In this document: piece by piece, positions 25,998 through 34,780 of the stretch | Layout: each line of letters begins with the position of its first letter | Position numbering within the stretch: the first letter of the stretch is position 1 | Translations under genes and position numbers: made by a program | Assembly (NCBI GenBank): GCA_016722285.1 | Contig: JADKGI010000011.1 | Coordinates: 62,001-126,000 of the forward strand | Length of the DNA stretch: 64,000 nucleotides | From: Saprospiraceae bacterium | GTDB lineage: Bacteria; Bacteroidota; Bacteroidia; Chitinophagales; Saprospiraceae | Direction of reading: 5' to 3' | Notes under the pieces: model-generated | Seen by the model: only the letters and a program-made list of their open reading frames with translations | The model's database searches: none | Told to the model about the DNA's origin: nothing

Positions 25998-28337
25998 ATG
26001 AAAAAGTATTTTTTTGTCCTTTATTTTGGCATAATAGCCATCCTTGGGAATACCCAAACGTACAAATTGAACATAGTAAACGGATATGGCTCCGGCGATT
26101 ACCAACAAGGAGATACCGTACACATCTGGGCAGAAGAAAGCGATCAAGCACAGGCATTCCAATCCTGGAGCGGAGAAGTACAATATATTGAAAACAAAAG
26201 AAATTGGCATACATTGGTTATTATGCCTGGTAAAAATTTAGCCATATCTGCACAATTTGGAAATCTACCACAAAATATATTTTCTGATCTTCAGTATATT
26301 CCTGCATTCAATGGAATTAAAGTAGAAGTTGGATTAGCTTTCCCTCAGAATTACAAAGCAGTTGTTTGGCTTTTTAATGGCAAAAATTCCAAGGGGAAGA
26401 ACTGGAATACCGAAATTGAAAAGAAACAATGGGTCAATGAGTTGTTGCTCAATAATTATGCTGTCATTACAATGGACTCTTATGAAGTGACCATTCAAAA
26501 TGATGAAGATGGGAGTGGCGAGTTGGGTTTTTATTATACTCCCGATACATTGACAAACAAGGATCTCATAAATGTAAAATTGATTAAAAATGCACTCGAA
26601 AATGAAAAAATAATTCATCCTAATGATACACACATAGCTTGTGGATTTAGTAGTGGCGGAGGTTTTTCTGAAATTCTGGCATCAGCTTACAAGTGGCCTT
26701 TAAGTATAAGCTATAGTGGCGGCGGATTAGAATATGTAGCAAAAGTTTCCAAAACTCCTCATTTTCAGTGCAATGCCATCAATGATATCGATGATGACGG
26801 TCTCCGAAATATTAAGGGTTATGCCAATTACTTAAACTATGTGAACAATGGTACATGTGCACGATGGATTCTACAGGACGTCCAGCCACTTTTTCCGGAA
26901 AGATTCCATAGGGTAGGAGGTGTTAGTATCGAAAGATCGAAAATAATCTTTCAGGGATTGAAAGTTGCGGGTGCTCTTGATTCAAAAAATTATCTGACTA
27001 TTGCTCCATGGCTGATTAAAAATGATTATTCACAGAATCCAACCAAATATATTCCGGTCTTTGGAAATTTGGGACCTTTACAAATCGATGATATTTTTCA
27101 CCAATTGGATATATGCACTGCAATGCATGCTTTTAGGTCTGATTATGATGGTGATATGTTGGATTTTATGGAGCATCTCTGTAATGAAAATGCTTTTCGG
27201 CTGACTGTAAATAATGGTTATGGGGATGGTGTCTATCCAGCAGGTGACACCGTGCATGTTTGGGCAGGAGAACAACCCGGCAATAAAATATTTGTAGCCT
27301 GGCAAGGTGATACTGAATATTTGAAAAATGACAATGAGTGGCATTCGACTTTGATCATGCCAAATCACGATGTTACAATAAGTGCTTTTATACCTGAATT
27401 GGAAGCTTCTGTGGAAATGAAAACATTTAATATAAAAGGGGCAGAAAATATAAAAAAAGTAACGATGTACTTTCCTCCTAAAGATAAACTAAAAGGGGTT
27501 GTGTGGTTGTGGCACGGCACAAATGGATTTGGTGTAAACTGGAGCAAGGTGTATGATATGTTTAGCTACTCTAAGTATCTTATGTATCATGATTATGCTG
27601 TGATTGCTACTGATTGCGAAGAGAGGACGTTGGGTATGGACCTTAATGGCGATGGTGTCTATAGGTATTCTTTCGGTGTTGACAGCAATCTGATCGATCA
27701 GGCCAATATAAGGGCATTAAGAGATACATTTATCCTTCATGGGTTAATGGATCAAAGCACACCTAATTTTGCCAGTGGATTTTCAGCAGGTGGTGCATTT
27801 TCTGAATTTTTGCCTAGCATATTTGATTGGATAGCAAGTTATAATCAATCTGGTGCGGGGATAGAGATGCTTTCCCAAAATGCAAAGAAACCTTACTTTC
27901 ACGTTATAAGCAGGAATGATAACAATCCAGATGTCGGGCCACAGGGAGTAGAGGATGCCATCACTTATTCAAAAAACTATCTGGATAGACATGTATGTCT
28001 TAACTTTAATCTCTATGAAAGCCAACCTCTTCACCCCGAACGATTTGCTTTGGATGGCAGAATTTCAGTTGAAAAATCGAGAGCTATATTTGAGGAAATA
28101 AAAAATATTAAAGGTTTAAAATCAGATCATACATTAGCAATTTCACCCAATATTTTATCACTTGCTGTAATAAATAATCCAGCAATGTTCCCTGTCATTA
28201 TTTCGCTTAGCGCTGAACAGCGAGATTTTGTTGTTGATCAACTAGGCACTACTTATGGTTATCATATTTTCAAATCCGAATATAATGGGAGGAGTCTTAA
28301 TTTTTCGAAAATACTTGCGGAATACCATTATCCGTAG
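25998..28337 (+). CDS. Secreted protein with tandemly duplicated (beta-repeat + alpha/beta-hydrolase) units
   Basis: 779 residues from the ATG at 25998, which gives a signal peptide (MKKYFFVLYFGIIAILGNTQ). The protein is an internal duplication. Each half has a 60-residue beta domain (NGYGSGDYQQGDTVHIWA in copy 1, NGYGDGVYPAGDTVHVWA in copy 2, like InlB-type B repeats) followed by a hydrolase domain with a nucleophile elbow: GFSSGGGF (Ser218) and GFSAGGAF (Ser596). Downstream motifs also repeat (QPLFPERF / QPLHPERF). It resembles feruloyl-esterase or depolymerase-like proteins; substrate unknown. The ORF stops at 28337, and a T9SS tail follows in another frame, so the native protein is probably about 70 residues longer. 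Confidence 0.82.
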   Translation: MKKYFFVLYFGIIAILGNTQTYKLNIVNGYGSGDYQQGDTVHIWAEESDQAQAFQSWSGEVQYIENKRNWHTLVIMPGKNLAISAQFGNLPQNIFSDLQYIPAFNGIKVEVGLAFPQNYKAVVWLFNGKNSKGKNWNTEIEKKQWVNELLLNNYAVITMDSYEVTIQNDEDGSGELGFYYTPDTLTNKDLINVKLIKNALENEKIIHPNDTHIACGFSSGGGFSEILASAYKWPLSISYSGGGLEYVAKVSKTPHFQCNAINDIDDDGLRNIKGYANYLNYVNNGTCARWILQDVQPLFPERFHRVGGVSIERSKIIFQGLKVAGALDSKNYLTIAPWLIKNDYSQNPTKYIPVFGNLGPLQIDDIFHQLDICTAMHAFRSDYDGDMLDFMEHLCNENAFRLTVNNGYGDGVYPAGDTVHVWAGEQPGNKIFVAWQGDTEYLKNDNEWHSTLIMPNHDVTISAFIPELEASVEMKTFNIKGAENIKKVTMYFPPKDKLKGVVWLWHGTNGFGVNWSKVYDMFSYSKYLMYHDYAVIATDCEERTLGMDLNGDGVYRYSFGVDSNLIDQANIRALRDTFILHGLMDQSTPNFASGFSAGGAFSEFLPSIFDWIASYNQSGAGIEMLSQNAKKPYFHVISRNDNNPDVGPQGVEDAITYSKNYLDRHVCLNFNLYESQPLHPERFALDGRISVEKSRAIFEEIKNIKGLKSDHTLAISPNILSLAVINNPAMFPVIISLSAEQRDFVVDQLGTTYGYHIFKSEYNGRSLNFSKILAEYHYP

Positions 28338-28558
28338 AAAAAAACTTAATAATTAATGGTAAATTAATAATATATCCAAACCCTGCATCAAACGAAATAT
28401 ATATTAAAAATTATTTTGGACCCATTTCAGTTTTTGATCAGCTATCGAGAAATTGCTTAAAAACTGAAGGGAACTCCGTTGATTTATCTGAATTGCCTAA
28501 TGGTTTGTATTTGGTTAAAACATCTGTTGGTATTGGGAAAATCATTTTAAACAGATGA
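28338..28558 (+). pseudogene. Out-of-frame T9SS type A sorting tail of the duplicated esterase
   Basis: In the frame one base back from the esterase, the sequence reads IIYPNPASNEIYIKNYFG, then LSELPNGLYLVKTSVG, ending KIILNR and TGA at 28556-28558. That is a standard T9SS C-terminal sorting domain. A one-base indel just upstream of the TAG at 28335 separates it from the enzyme. Confidence 0.8.
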
Positions 28559-28597
28559 GGCAATATTGAAAATATGTTTATATTTATATCAATTTGG

Positions 28598-28605
28598 TAT
28601 ATTTG
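28598..28605 (+). promoter_or_regulatory. Possible -7 box for the histidine kinase gene
   Basis: TATATTTG fits TAnnTTTG and lies 45 nt before the TTG start at 28651. No good -33 TTG is present at the right distance. Confidence 0.3.
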
Positions 28606-28650
28606 TAAGCCAAGTACAGTATTTTTTCTTTAAATACAAATTTAAATAGT

Positions 28651-29475
28651 TTGGATCATAAACTATATTTAATAATCCTTTTAATAGCTTGTTTCAATAC
28701 ATTTGCTTTTGGTAATCTAGATTCTGATAAAGAAAAATTTCAGGATTATAAGATAATATCCAACATCATAGATCAAGGCATTGATTTAGTGTTGGATGAC
28801 AAAATTGAAGAAGGCCATGTTATGTTTAAAAAAGCACTAAAACTTGCTGGAGAAAAAAACTATAAAGAGTTAATTCCGATCATTATTATTTCCCAAAGTA
28901 GGTTATATGCTTTAGAAGACCGGCATCAGGAGGGTTTGAATGTTTTGTTAAGTATAAAAAAATTTTATACTGATAATCCGGACGACCCATATGCAGGTGA
29001 TTATTATGAATACCTGGGACATACATATCTGAAATTGGGAAATCTAAGTCTGGCTTTGGATGCATTCAAAATAACAGAAAATATACGAAACAAAACAGAG
29101 CCAGCTAAGAACTGGCGTACATATAATGGATTGGCGGATATTTACCAGCAATTAAATAATCCAAAACTGGCAGAAGAATATGCCGTGAAATCAAAGCGAT
29201 TGGCAAAAATGCAAAATTCAAAAAAAATATGGGCGGATATTAGAAATGACATGGCATTCAATGAAAAAGATGGCACTATAGCAATACTAAGTTCTGAAAA
29301 CATATCCACAAAATTTGCTTTATACCATTTAAGAAACAAGAATTTCATTTATGGAATAGGTATTTTTGCATTAGCTCTAACAGTAGCATTTCTATATATT
29401 GTACTAATGCAGAGAAATAAACTCAATAAAGAAATTACCTTGAAAAATGAAATAATTTCTAAAAGCCTGGAATAG
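28651..29475 (+). pseudogene. Sensor histidine kinase, N-terminal TPR/TM part (in-frame TAG)
   Basis: Sensor half of a two-component kinase. The start is TTG at 28651 (no ATG available), giving a signal-anchor (LYLIILLIACFNTFAFG). A TPR-like helical periplasmic region follows (GDYYEYLGHTYLKLGNLSLA, YNGLADIYQQLNNPKLAEEYA), then one TM helix near 232-254 (GIGIFALALTVAFLYIVLM) and a coiled-coil linker. The frame is stopped by TAG at 29473-29475, but the kinase domain continues in exactly the same frame, so this is one gene with a nonsense codon. TAG is used as a normal stop elsewhere here (M36 peptidase, gpsA), so recoding is unlikely. Confidence 0.8.
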
Positions 29476-30078
29476 AAGGATTATTTAATCAAAGAAATTC
29501 ATCACAGAGTAAAAAACAATTTGCAGGTTATTTCCAGCCTTTTGAGTTTGCAATCAAGAACAGTGGAAGATCCTAATTCCGTAGAAGCTCTAAATGAAAG
29601 TCAGTCAAGGGTCTTATCAATGTCGCTAATACACCAGAATTTATATAAGGAGAATCATCAATCGCAGGTAAATCTGAATACTTATCTAACAAATTTATGT
29701 CGAAACCTGCTTGCAACTTACCATATCAATAATGATAAAGTAAACCTTCAAATGGACATTGATGATTTAAGTATTGACGTAGGAAGTATGGTGCCGCTTG
29801 GCCTCATAGTCAACGAGCTTTTTACCAATTCATTGAAATATGCTTTTCCCTATGGGAAAAATGGAACGATAGGTATATCATGTAAGCAAGATCAAAACAA
29901 ACTTGCTCTAAAAGTTTGGGATAATGGCGTAGGACAAACCCCAATGGAAAATCCTGAAGGGTTTGGGTACAGATTGATTCAGGCATTTGCAAAAAGACTC
30001 AACGCCCTCATTTCAAAATCAACTGATAATGGGACTTGCATTGAACTTGTCATAGAAGATATAATAAAAGTGGTGTAA
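29476..30078 (+). pseudogene. Sensor histidine kinase, HisKA_2/HATPase part
   Basis: Catalytic half of the same kinase, in the same frame after the amber codon. The phospho-acceptor motif KEIHHRVKNNLQVISSLL (HisKA_2 type) starts only 5 codons after the TAG. ATP-binding boxes follow: N box LGLIVNELFTNSLKYAFP, G1 VWDNGVG and a G2-like EGFGYRLIQAFAKRL. Without the TAG this would be a complete HisKA_2-type kinase of about 475 residues. An internal start such as TTG 29521 would lose the acceptor His. A 48-residue ORF and a LuxR-type response regulator follow with almost no spacing. Confidence 0.82.
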
Positions 30079-30079
30079 T

Positions 30080-30226
30080 ATGAAAATTTCGGAAAATGAG
30101 ATTACTAAACTGCAAATGGATATTTGGGAGAACATGAAGTCAGTCATTTCAACTGACATCGATCGTATAGAAGATCATCTCGGTAAGAAAGTGATCTATT
30201 TAATGGATCGGTGTCATAAAAATTAA
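30080..30226 (+). CDS. 48-residue small protein between kinase and response regulator
   Basis: An ATG 1 nt after the kinase stop opens a 48-codon frame (MKISENEITKLQMDIWENMK...). Its TAA overlaps the ATG of the response regulator (TAATG), so translation of all three would be coupled. The sequence is acidic, predicted helical, without TM segment or cysteine pair apart from one Cys near the end, and I do not recognise it. The junction overlaps favour a real gene. It may be an accessory phosphorelay peptide or the remnant of a longer linker; function unknown. Confidence 0.5.
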   Translation: MKISENEITKLQMDIWENMKSVISTDIDRIEDHLGKKVIYLMDRCHKN

Positions 30227-30855
30227 TGAGACCATATATGTCGGAAATTAATAAGATAGGAGTATTGATTGTAGAAGATGAAGCCCTGATAGCTGAAGAT
30301 ATCAAAGAGATCTGTGAAGAAGCGGGATATGATGTAGTATCCATTTGTTACAGAGCTTCACAGGCATTAATTGCTTTGCAAAAAGATAATTTTGATTTGG
30401 TGCTTCTTGATATAAATCTTGAGGATGAATTATCAGGAATAGAGATCGCCCAGTACATTTTAAAAAATAAAATTTCTGTACCTTATATTTTTCTTACATC
30501 ATATTTTGATACCCATACCTTGAATGAAGCAAAGGATGTTTATCCGATAGGCTATATAGTAAAACCTTTCAGAAAGGAACAATTAATTTCTACAATCGAA
30601 ATATCTTTATACAACCATACTAAATTTAAAATTCCAAATGGATTGGTCAGAGAAGATTTAGAGGCAAAGTTTAATGTGCATTTTACAGAAAGGGAGATGG
30701 AGATTCTGGCTTTGATCTGCGAAGGAAAAAATAATGGTCAAATATCATACAATATTTTTCTTTCTATCAATACCGTAAAATTTCATATTAAACATATCTA
30801 CGATAAACTCCATGTCAGCAATAGGACACAACTTATACTAGCTTTAGCAAAGTGA
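30226..30855 (+). CDS. LuxR-type DNA-binding response regulator (REC-HTH)
   Basis: 209 residues. Receiver domain 9-125: acidic pair VEDE, phospho-acceptor Asp in LVLLDINLED, Thr in YIFLTSY and Lys in GYIVKPFR. LuxR/GerE helix-turn-helix at about 150-205: FTEREMEILALICEGKNNGQIS, LSINTVKFHIKHIYDKLHVSNRTQL. The ATG at 30226 overlaps the small ORF's stop; a second ATG at 30238 is also possible. It should receive phosphate from the adjacent HisKA_2 kinase, which however carries an in-frame stop. Targets unknown; the neighbouring esterase is a candidate by position. Confidence 0.93.
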   Translation: MRPYMSEINKIGVLIVEDEALIAEDIKEICEEAGYDVVSICYRASQALIALQKDNFDLVLLDINLEDELSGIEIAQYILKNKISVPYIFLTSYFDTHTLNEAKDVYPIGYIVKPFRKEQLISTIEISLYNHTKFKIPNGLVREDLEAKFNVHFTEREMEILALICEGKNNGQISYNIFLSINTVKFHIKHIYDKLHVSNRTQLILALAK

Positions 30856-30907
30856 CATTTACTTCAGAAAAAATATTTTAAAAAATTATAATCACAATCT
30901 TAAAATC

Positions 30908-30924
30908 ACCCGTTGCGCAGTTAA
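30908..30924 (+). repeat. Left terminal inverted repeat of the IS982 element
   Basis: Reads ACCCGTTGCGCAGTTAA. Pairs with 31912-31928 in inverse orientation with three mismatches. Confidence 0.85.
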
Positions 30925-31006
30925 AAAACGAGAAATATATTAAAAAATATGTTGTGCATATCACTGTAATTCAGTAACTTAGCGTAAACATATCAACTTT
31001 TTCGCT

Positions 31007-31915
31007 ATGCACAACATAAAAACAAATTTCCATATTATTTTTGACATATGCAAATCTATTTTTAAAGATGATGTTTTCGATGATGGCAATTTTTTCAGGT
31101 ACCCCAACAAGCCAAAAATGTCTGACATTCAATTAGTTGCGCTATCTTTAACAGCTGAATCTTTGAGTATTGATTCTGAAAACCATCTTTTTAATAAGCT
31201 AAAAGATGAATATTATGACGAATTTTTTGTCCTTATCGATCGAACAAATTATAACAGACGAAGAAAAAAATTGTCTGGTTTTATTTCTCAGTTGGGCTTA
31301 AAGGTTTGCAATATTATTTGTCCCAATTGTGTTAAATTTATTGTTGACAGTATGCCACTTGCCATTTGTAAAAATGCCAGAAAAATTAGAACAACAATTT
31401 GTAAGGATGACCCTGATTGTCTGCCTGCGACAGGGTATTATGCTATCTCTAAAGCATATTATTTTGGTTTTAAGCTGCACTTAATTACCTCTGTAGAAGG
31501 TATTCCTGTCACAGTCGCTATAACTCCTGCTAATATAGCAGATATCGATTTTTTAAAATTTGAAGAAATCCTGGATATATCTGATTGTCAATTACTTGGG
31601 GATAAACGGAATATTTCAGAACCTGTTCAGTTGTCCTTATTTGAGACTAAATCAATACAATTAGTGACACCTTTAAGAGTCAATATGAAGGGTCAAACGA
31701 TGTGGACAAAATCTGCAGCATACCATAGAAAAAAAATAGAGACTAAAATCTCACAATTAAATGATCAGTTTATGGTAAAAAAAAATTATTCTAAAACTTC
31801 TAATGGACTTATCTCCAGATTGGCTTCCAAAGTAGTAGCTATAGCTGCACTTCAATTTCTTAATTTTTCTAACCAAAAATCATTAAATAAACTCAAAACT
31901 GCTCTTGCAGCTTAA
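31007..31915 (+). CDS. IS982-family transposase
   Basis: 302-residue DDE transposase of the IS982 type. N-terminal region with PKMSDIQLVALSLTAESLSID and NYNRRRKKLSGFI; DDE_1-like core with FIVDSMPLAIC (first Asp), YFGFKLHLITSVEG, VTPANIADI-like VAITPANIADI, LLGDKRNIS (second Asp; the family usually has GDKGYI), and YHRKKIETKISQLNDQF (Glu). Length is normal. The TAA stop lies inside the right terminal repeat, as often in this family. Apparently intact and possibly active. Confidence 0.93.
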   Translation: MHNIKTNFHIIFDICKSIFKDDVFDDGNFFRYPNKPKMSDIQLVALSLTAESLSIDSENHLFNKLKDEYYDEFFVLIDRTNYNRRRKKLSGFISQLGLKVCNIICPNCVKFIVDSMPLAICKNARKIRTTICKDDPDCLPATGYYAISKAYYFGFKLHLITSVEGIPVTVAITPANIADIDFLKFEEILDISDCQLLGDKRNISEPVQLSLFETKSIQLVTPLRVNMKGQTMWTKSAAYHRKKIETKISQLNDQFMVKKNYSKTSNGLISRLASKVVAIAALQFLNFSNQKSLNKLKTALAA

Positions 31916-31928
31916 CCGTGCAGCGGGT
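31912..31928 (+). repeat. Right terminal inverted repeat of the IS982 element
   Basis: Inverse complement reads ACCCGCTGCACGGTTAA, matching the left end at 14 of 17 bases; contains the transposase stop codon. Confidence 0.85.
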
Positions 31929-32309
31929 TATAATTTATAATTTTCATGCAACTCTGGCTCAACATCATGCTTATTAAATATTCTTTCCAGTAAAAATGAT
32001 TTAACAACTCTCTTTTGTTATCTTGAATGGAGCAATTGCACGGTTGATCTTTTTCGATGCCTTGCCGTATGATTGCTTTAGCTACATTGACTACTTTCAT
32101 GGCATAATTTACATGATTATAGATTTTCTCCCCAGACATTGCCTGACAGTTGTCCAATCCGATAAACTGCTTACCATCTCTAATATGAATTTCATTTGAA
32201 ATCTAACTCTGTAATATCTGATTTTGTTGATTGAATCTCGAGCAGTGTTGATGCTAAAATAAAAGATGGTCAATTTATACAAAATTGCCTCGTCAATTTG
32301 AACCGGATT
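31929..32309 (-). pseudogene. Degenerate IS4-type transposase, C-terminal remnant
   Basis: Minus-strand continuation of the transposase at 32310-32903 over several frames. Frame pieces read RYYRVRFQMKF, then HIRDGKQFIGLDNCQA and EKIYNHVNYAMKV, which are recognisable as the Y-R-E region of IS4-family enzymes (normally RFQIEF then RDAKQ...CQA). The catalytic Glu position reads Lys here, and at least two frameshifts are present. The end is cut by the right end of the IS982 element at 31928. Not functional. Confidence 0.7.
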
Positions 32310-32903
32310 TTACAGAAGGGTCAAGTGTTTTACAAATTTTTGCCTGTTAAACCAACTATCTATTATCAGTATTTTACTGTGTTTCTTATTTGTACTTATC
32401 CTTTGGGTAAATATCTTACAATGGTGGTTGATTAAACCAGTTTCTGCATCTCCTTTCTTAACAGGTGGTGTCTCAACGGCAACAATATGATAGGCTCTAT
32501 TTTGCTTGAAATCCATGATGTCTAAACATCCAAATTCTTTTCCTCGCTTGATCATGCCGGTTTCCCCACAATAAAAATAGCTTAAATTAGGTGTATGTTT
32601 TCCACTCTTTGAAAGATATGAGGGATCGAATCCAACTATTAATTCATCACCGCATTGTTCGGTGATAAAGAGCGAATTGAATGATAAAAAATCAAATACC
32701 TTCTTGAACATGTTACAGAACCTCACTTCGGGCGACGAACTAAATCTTCCCATCTGAGTAAAATTGATTTTACCTTTGATCGTAAGAAATAACATGGTTA
32801 CTTCGATAAAAAATACTTTCTGCCTCTCGCTGATGCCAACCATTTTATCTAATATTGTTCCTATAAGGCTTTTGCCTGAAGTAAATGCGTCTTGTGTAAT
32901 CAT
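32310..32903 (-). pseudogene. IS4-type transposase, N-terminal remnant
   Basis: 197 residues starting at ATG 32903. Typical N-terminal and first catalytic parts of a Bacteroidota IS4-family enzyme: QKVFFIEVTMLFLTIKGKIN, MGRFSSSPEVRFCNMF, ELIVGFDPSYLSKSGKHTPN (first Asp) and ILIIDSWFNRQKFV (second Asp). The frame is lost after VKHLTLL. An inverted repeat flanks the start codon (32879-32959). Confidence 0.75.
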
Positions 32904-32959
32904 TTTTGTAGGAGATTGTGATTATAGGTTGGCTTAAGGGCCAATTTACGCATTTACTT
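32879..32959. repeat. 12-bp perfect inverted repeat around the IS4-type transposase start
   Basis: AAGTAAATGCGT at 32879-32890 and its inverse complement at 32948-32959, 57 nt apart, bracket the transposase ATG (32903). In the transposase mRNA they could form a stem that hides the ribosome site, a known way for insertion sequences to suppress expression from read-through transcripts; here that is inference. Confidence 0.5.
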
Positions 32960-33332
32960 TTTACATATATTTTATTTTATAATGTTTATTTATCAAAAGT
33001 TATCGGAGTATTATCCCCTATTTTAATTTATTTTGACTTCTCTGATCCACACATGTATTTCAGATATATCTATTCCATCGTTTTGTTTCAAACTGCATGG
33101 CAGGCAGGAATCACTTGACATACTATTATTTAACATCTGGCTGCAATATAGGGTAACCATTTTGCTCCTTTGCGACCCATTTTTGCTTATTAAAAAAGAA
33201 ATGGTGGAAAGTGAATTGAAATCAAAAACAAATCAATAAATTTGGTTTTTCAATTTCAAATGGCATTATTTCAATCATTGGAATTTGAGAATAAATCAAC
33301 TTAGTTTACCAAAATGTTATTAGCAAAATCAG
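32960..33332. other. Intergenic stretch upstream of the DUF3179 gene
   Basis: About 370 bp probably containing the outer end of the old IS4-type element, although its terminal repeat cannot be defined because the other end is lost. Short ORFs here (for example 33033-33239) have no coding character. Confidence 0.4.
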
Positions 33333-33632
33333 ATGAAAAAAGTTTTTTATTTCGGACTCATCGGTTTGGTGCTATTTGAGTTTCTAAATGTTTATTTTAT
33401 CATGCCACTGTCGGGGAGTCAGAAGATGAATAGCATTGATCTGGCTTACTTTTTATACAGTTACCGATGGATATTCAGGGCTATTTTCATCGTTTTAATA
33501 TTATTTGGAAGCGTTCAGACTTTTCAGCATAAGAACAAATGGTGGCATCTTTCTGCACTGCTTTCTATCTGTGTAATCTCCTGGTTGATTAATTACAAAA
33601 TGTCGGCTGATAAAATGTTCCTGCAGGCTTAA
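33333..33632 (+). pseudogene. DUF3179 protein, N-terminal membrane part (in-frame TAA)
   Basis: 99 residues with three hydrophobic helices (VFYFGLIGLVLFEFLNVYFI; WIFRAIFIVLILFGSV; LSALLSICVISWLI). The stretch MPLSGSQKMNSIDLAYFLYS matches the N-terminus of membrane-anchored DUF3179 proteins in Bacteroidota. The TAA at 33630-33632 interrupts the gene, and the soluble DUF3179 domain continues in the same frame 3 codons later, so both pieces form one gene with a nonsense codon. Confidence 0.75.
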
Positions 33633-33641
33633 AATATCAAA

Positions 33642-34484
33642 TTGAAATCTCAACAGGATAATAAAGTGCCTGGCAGCAGGTTAGTTGTTGGCTTAGAAAA
33701 TAATGGTGAAGCAAAAGCATATCCAATTGCGTTTTTAGCATACCATCATCAGGTTCAGGATAGTCTTGGAGGCAAACCTATTTTGATTACTTATTGCAGC
33801 GTGTGTCGTTCCGGACGTGTTTTTGAACCTATCGTAGAAGGCCAGTATGTAAAATTCAGATTGGTTGGTATGGACCATTTCAATGCTATGTTTGAAGATG
33901 ATGCCACCGGGAGTTGGTGGCGACAATCCACCGGTGAAGCTATAGCAGGAAAATTGAAAGGACAAGACTTGCCTGAATTACTTTGCCGGCAAATGACGGT
34001 TGACATGTGGTACAGGCTGTACCCTTATGGAAAAGTCATGCAGCCGGATGAAATTTTTATTGCTTCATATGATTCTTTGGCAAAATTTGAACTAGGCAAA
34101 AGCAAATCATTACTTACCCGCACGGACACATTATCATGGAAAAATAAATCATGGGTCGTAGGTGTTAGTATTGGAAATGCTTCTAAAGCATATGATTGGA
34201 ATGACCTGAAAAGGAAAAGAATCATTAATGATACAATTGGAAAGATGGCACTTGTCCTGGCACTTTCATCAGACGGGCAAAGTATTGCAGCTTTTGAAAG
34301 ACCTGTATATGCCACTTTTACTATCCATCGCGATACGCTTTTTTCTGGAGGCGTTGCGTTTGATTTTTCTGGTCAAGATTTGCAAATACCTTCGAATAAA
34401 TTGAAGCCTGTCAAAGCATATCAGGAATTTTGGCATAGCTGGGTGACTTTTCATGCCAACACTCAAAAATATGTTGATAAGTAA
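33642..34484 (+). pseudogene. DUF3179 domain-containing protein, soluble part
   Basis: 280 residues in the same frame as 33333-33632. DUF3179 landmarks: AKAYPIAFLAYHHQVQDSLG, PILITYCSVCRSGRVFEP (Cys pair CSVC), FRLVGMDHFNAMFEDDATGSWW, RQSTGEAIAGKLKG and the late WHSWVTFHANTQKY. The fold may bind a metal or cofactor through the Cys/His residues; no activity is established. The TTG at 33642 could start an untethered fragment, but the normal protein is anchored by the upstream helices. Read-through or loss of function are both possible. Confidence 0.82.
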
Positions 34485-34780
34485 GTTTGGATATATTAGT
34501 ACATCTTTTGACTATAAATACCTTGTGTGTTTATCCATGATTTCAATGATACTTCATTATACAGAAGGAATAAAGTAACAATTCAAATCTTCAATAAAGG
34601 CCCATAATTTCTTCAATTTAAGCTTTTATGACAGCCATATTTTGTGCCTGGTATGCCTTAATATTCATCAAAGCCGCATGAAATGATTTACAAATAAAAT
34701 TCAAATGAAGTAGCATTTGATGATAATTGAACCAACTTGATTTGATTATAATTCTATTTGCCATTTAACCTCCATCCTAT
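34485..34780. other. Intergenic stretch without recognised genes
   Basis: AT-rich, about 296 bp, no ORF, promoter box or terminator that I can support. Confidence 0.4.

Larger units (their letters stand above)
30908..31928 (+). mobile_element. IS982-family insertion sequence
   Basis: 1021-bp element bounded by 17-bp terminal inverted repeats (30908-30924 and 31912-31928), identical at 14 of 17 positions, both starting ACCCG outward. It holds a single intact transposase gene. No direct target duplication is visible at the two ends, so an end may have been rearranged. It has landed in, and cut off, the 3' end of an older IS4-type transposase read on the minus strand. Confidence 0.88.

Noticed and set aside
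29473..29475. Amber codon read as an amino acid (recoded UAG)
   Set aside because: TAG ends several intact genes here (M36 peptidase, gpsA), and no recoding signal was seen.
30890..31945. Target-site duplication of the IS982 element
   Set aside because: Bases next to the two terminal repeats do not match; a tataat-like word occurs on both sides but not at the borders.
32918..33239. Two overlapping plus-strand ORFs of 66 and 68 codons
   Set aside because: Composition is not protein-like and they lie in the flank of a decayed transposon.
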